Below are positions 63,052-64,000 of a stretch of DNA of 64,000 bases, one piece after another. Positions within the stretch are counted from its first letter, which is position 1; each line of letters opens with the position of its first letter. Where the stretch lies: the NCBI GenBank assembly GCA_037178975.1, contig JASJZH010000001.1:7300501-7364500 (forward strand), written 5' to 3'. The position numbers were made by a program, and so were the translations under genes. The stretch comes from Oscheius tipulae (taxonomy: Eukaryota > Nematoda > Chromadorea > Rhabditida > Rhabditidae). The notes beneath the pieces are model-generated. The model saw only the letters and a list, made by a program, of their open reading frames with translations, was not told the origin of the DNA and did no database searches.

Positions 63052-63566
63052 ACGGGTATATACAGTCTAATGAATAAACATAGTTTTTCTAGTTTTCGCC
63101 TGTCATCTCGGAAATGATTGGTTTTGGTCTGTTCTGAATGATATTTTAGTTTGTAGCAACATTGAATGCTTGCCTTGAAAACGACTTTTCGTGTAATTAC
63201 TCCGTCGACAATCATCGTGTTGTCGCTGGGGTCTCCGTGAGCACTCATGACCATAAGCGGCTTGTTAAGATCCATTACCTAAGAAAAATGTATAAGCTAG
63301 TGAAAAGTAGATGAAGTTACCTTGCCTTCGAGAAGATGGTGTCCGATTACAAAGACGACTTCACTCCCGTCTTTATTCCAAGCGAAATTACCTGTAAAAA
63401 ATAAAATTAGTTCGAGAAGACAACTGACCGACAAATTCTCCCTCCAACCTGGATCCTTCGATATTTCCCTGCATTTCTAGTGCTACCCATTCGTCCAGGC
63501 CAGATCTGTAAAATATGAGGACGGAAAAGTTGCAACCCACTCATTTTTGATAACTTGGACTTGCAT
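63015..63566 (-). CDS. CHTF8: CTF8, alternative clamp-loader subunit
   Basis: Small subunit of the Ctf18-RFC complex, which loads PCNA and supports sister-chromatid cohesion. Exons join as MQVQVIKNE, SGLDEWVALEMQGNIEGSRL, EGEFVGNFAWNKDGSEVVFV, IGHHLLEGKVMDLNKPLMVM and SAHGDPSDNTMIVDGVITRK VVFKA. These follow the CTF8 pattern (WVLMELQG, GNLLGDLHY, VLIVGHHILYGKI, YLVTALIKDKILFKT). The family normally ends soon after this point. Here the frame runs on another 55 or so codons to a stop at 63015-63017, entering the antisense of the last PIG-U exon. The real stop may be as given unless an unseen splice shortens it. Confidence 0.88.
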
Positions 63567-63719
63567 TTTGGAGAAACTTCTGTGGATATTTGATAGCCAA
63601 TTTCTTTTGGGGATTTGAAATACCCGCCTTGTTGCACCACCATTTTAGAGACGGCGCAAGCTCAAATATTCTCTTTTCATTTTCTCTTTACCCCATTTTC
63701 TCATCAAAAAAGTTCAGTT

Positions 63720-64000
63720 TAGATCTGGCTTCTTTCCTGAAGAAGGGTTTGATTGGTGTCGTGGCGTTGGAAATCGCTGCAGCTGGAGGAGCATTCGCTG
63801 GATTCTCGTTTCTGAGGCGGAGCGAAAAGTCTAGGAAATACCTCTACCAGAACTTGCCGTCCGTCGTCAATTTGTACTACTTTGCCGAGGATTCGATCAG
63901 CTTCGGACAGCTTGTGGTCAGTTCATCGAGAATACTTTTGATTCAGCTGGTTTACAGGGCACAAGACTGAAAATAAGTGACGTTCGTCGTTGGACTCAAT
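63720..64000 (+). CDS. CEBPZOS: CEBPZOS-like small mitochondrial membrane protein, partial
   Basis: The exon starts after an AG near 63718-63724 and reads SFLKKGLIGVVALEIAAAGG AFAGFSFLRR, then YLYQNLPSVVNLYYFAEDS. After a short intron it continues GTRLKISDVRRWTQ to the window edge. This follows the human CEBPZOS plan: [20 protein letters not shown], one membrane helix, then KYPFILEVYY and a tail beginning near RELDQKTW. No ATG is visible in frame upstream within the short divergent region before CTF8, so the start lies in an exon I cannot place. It is cut by the window end. Confidence 0.6.

Overview
This window is eukaryotic nuclear DNA, most likely from a nematode. Genes have many small exons split by introns that are mostly about 40-60 bases. 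The families are typical of worms: a ZP-domain cuticlin, a secreted TIL-domain protein, a D-aspartate oxidase with a signal peptide, and a probable FMRFamide-like neuropeptide. Several same-strand genes lie only 170-310 bases apart, and many start codons sit at or just after a splice-acceptor sequence, as expected for operons with spliced-leader trans-splicing. I cannot fix the clade from the sequence alone.

Layout. 1-16 kb is accessory and mostly minus strand: a TIL protein (0.94-1.5 kb), a hairpin element (2.05-2.5 kb), a tiny plus-strand VLRF-amide precursor (3.09-3.24 kb), a cuticlin (3.4-6.8 kb), a secreted D-aspartate oxidase (8.1-10.3 kb) and a supervillin/villin-like actin regulator (10.9-16.2 kb). 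A small plus-strand gene sits inside a cuticlin intron. A 393-base, nearly identical piece of it sits inside an intron of the supervillin gene.

17-36 kb is a dense plus-strand run: an INO80 N-terminal-like protein without an ATPase, ROCK kinase, mLST8 (TOR complex), RalGAP alpha, LENG1 (with an antisense PP1 pseudogene in its long intron) and a histidine phosphatase. ROCK, mLST8 and RalGAP are all in small-GTPase/TOR signalling. SDF2 follows on the minus strand.

37-49 kb holds eIF3h, a two-TM protein, NSF (minus) and importin beta (plus). A 959-base fold-back element lies in the intergenic region upstream of the divergent NSF and importin-beta genes. 49-52 kb carries a retinoic-acid-receptor-like nuclear receptor with an unusually short ligand domain.

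53-64 kb holds eIF5, the CCA-adding enzyme TRNT1, CRIPT, UBR7, PIG-U, CTF8 (minus, 3' end overlapping PIG-U) and the start of a CEBPZOS-like gene. Between TRNT1 and UBR7 is a mosaic of broken duplicates of CRIPT and PIG-U plus a perfect 24-bp hairpin.

Exon joins were made by eye from GT..AG sites, reading frame and family resemblance; spans run from start codon to stop codon. No database search was possible.
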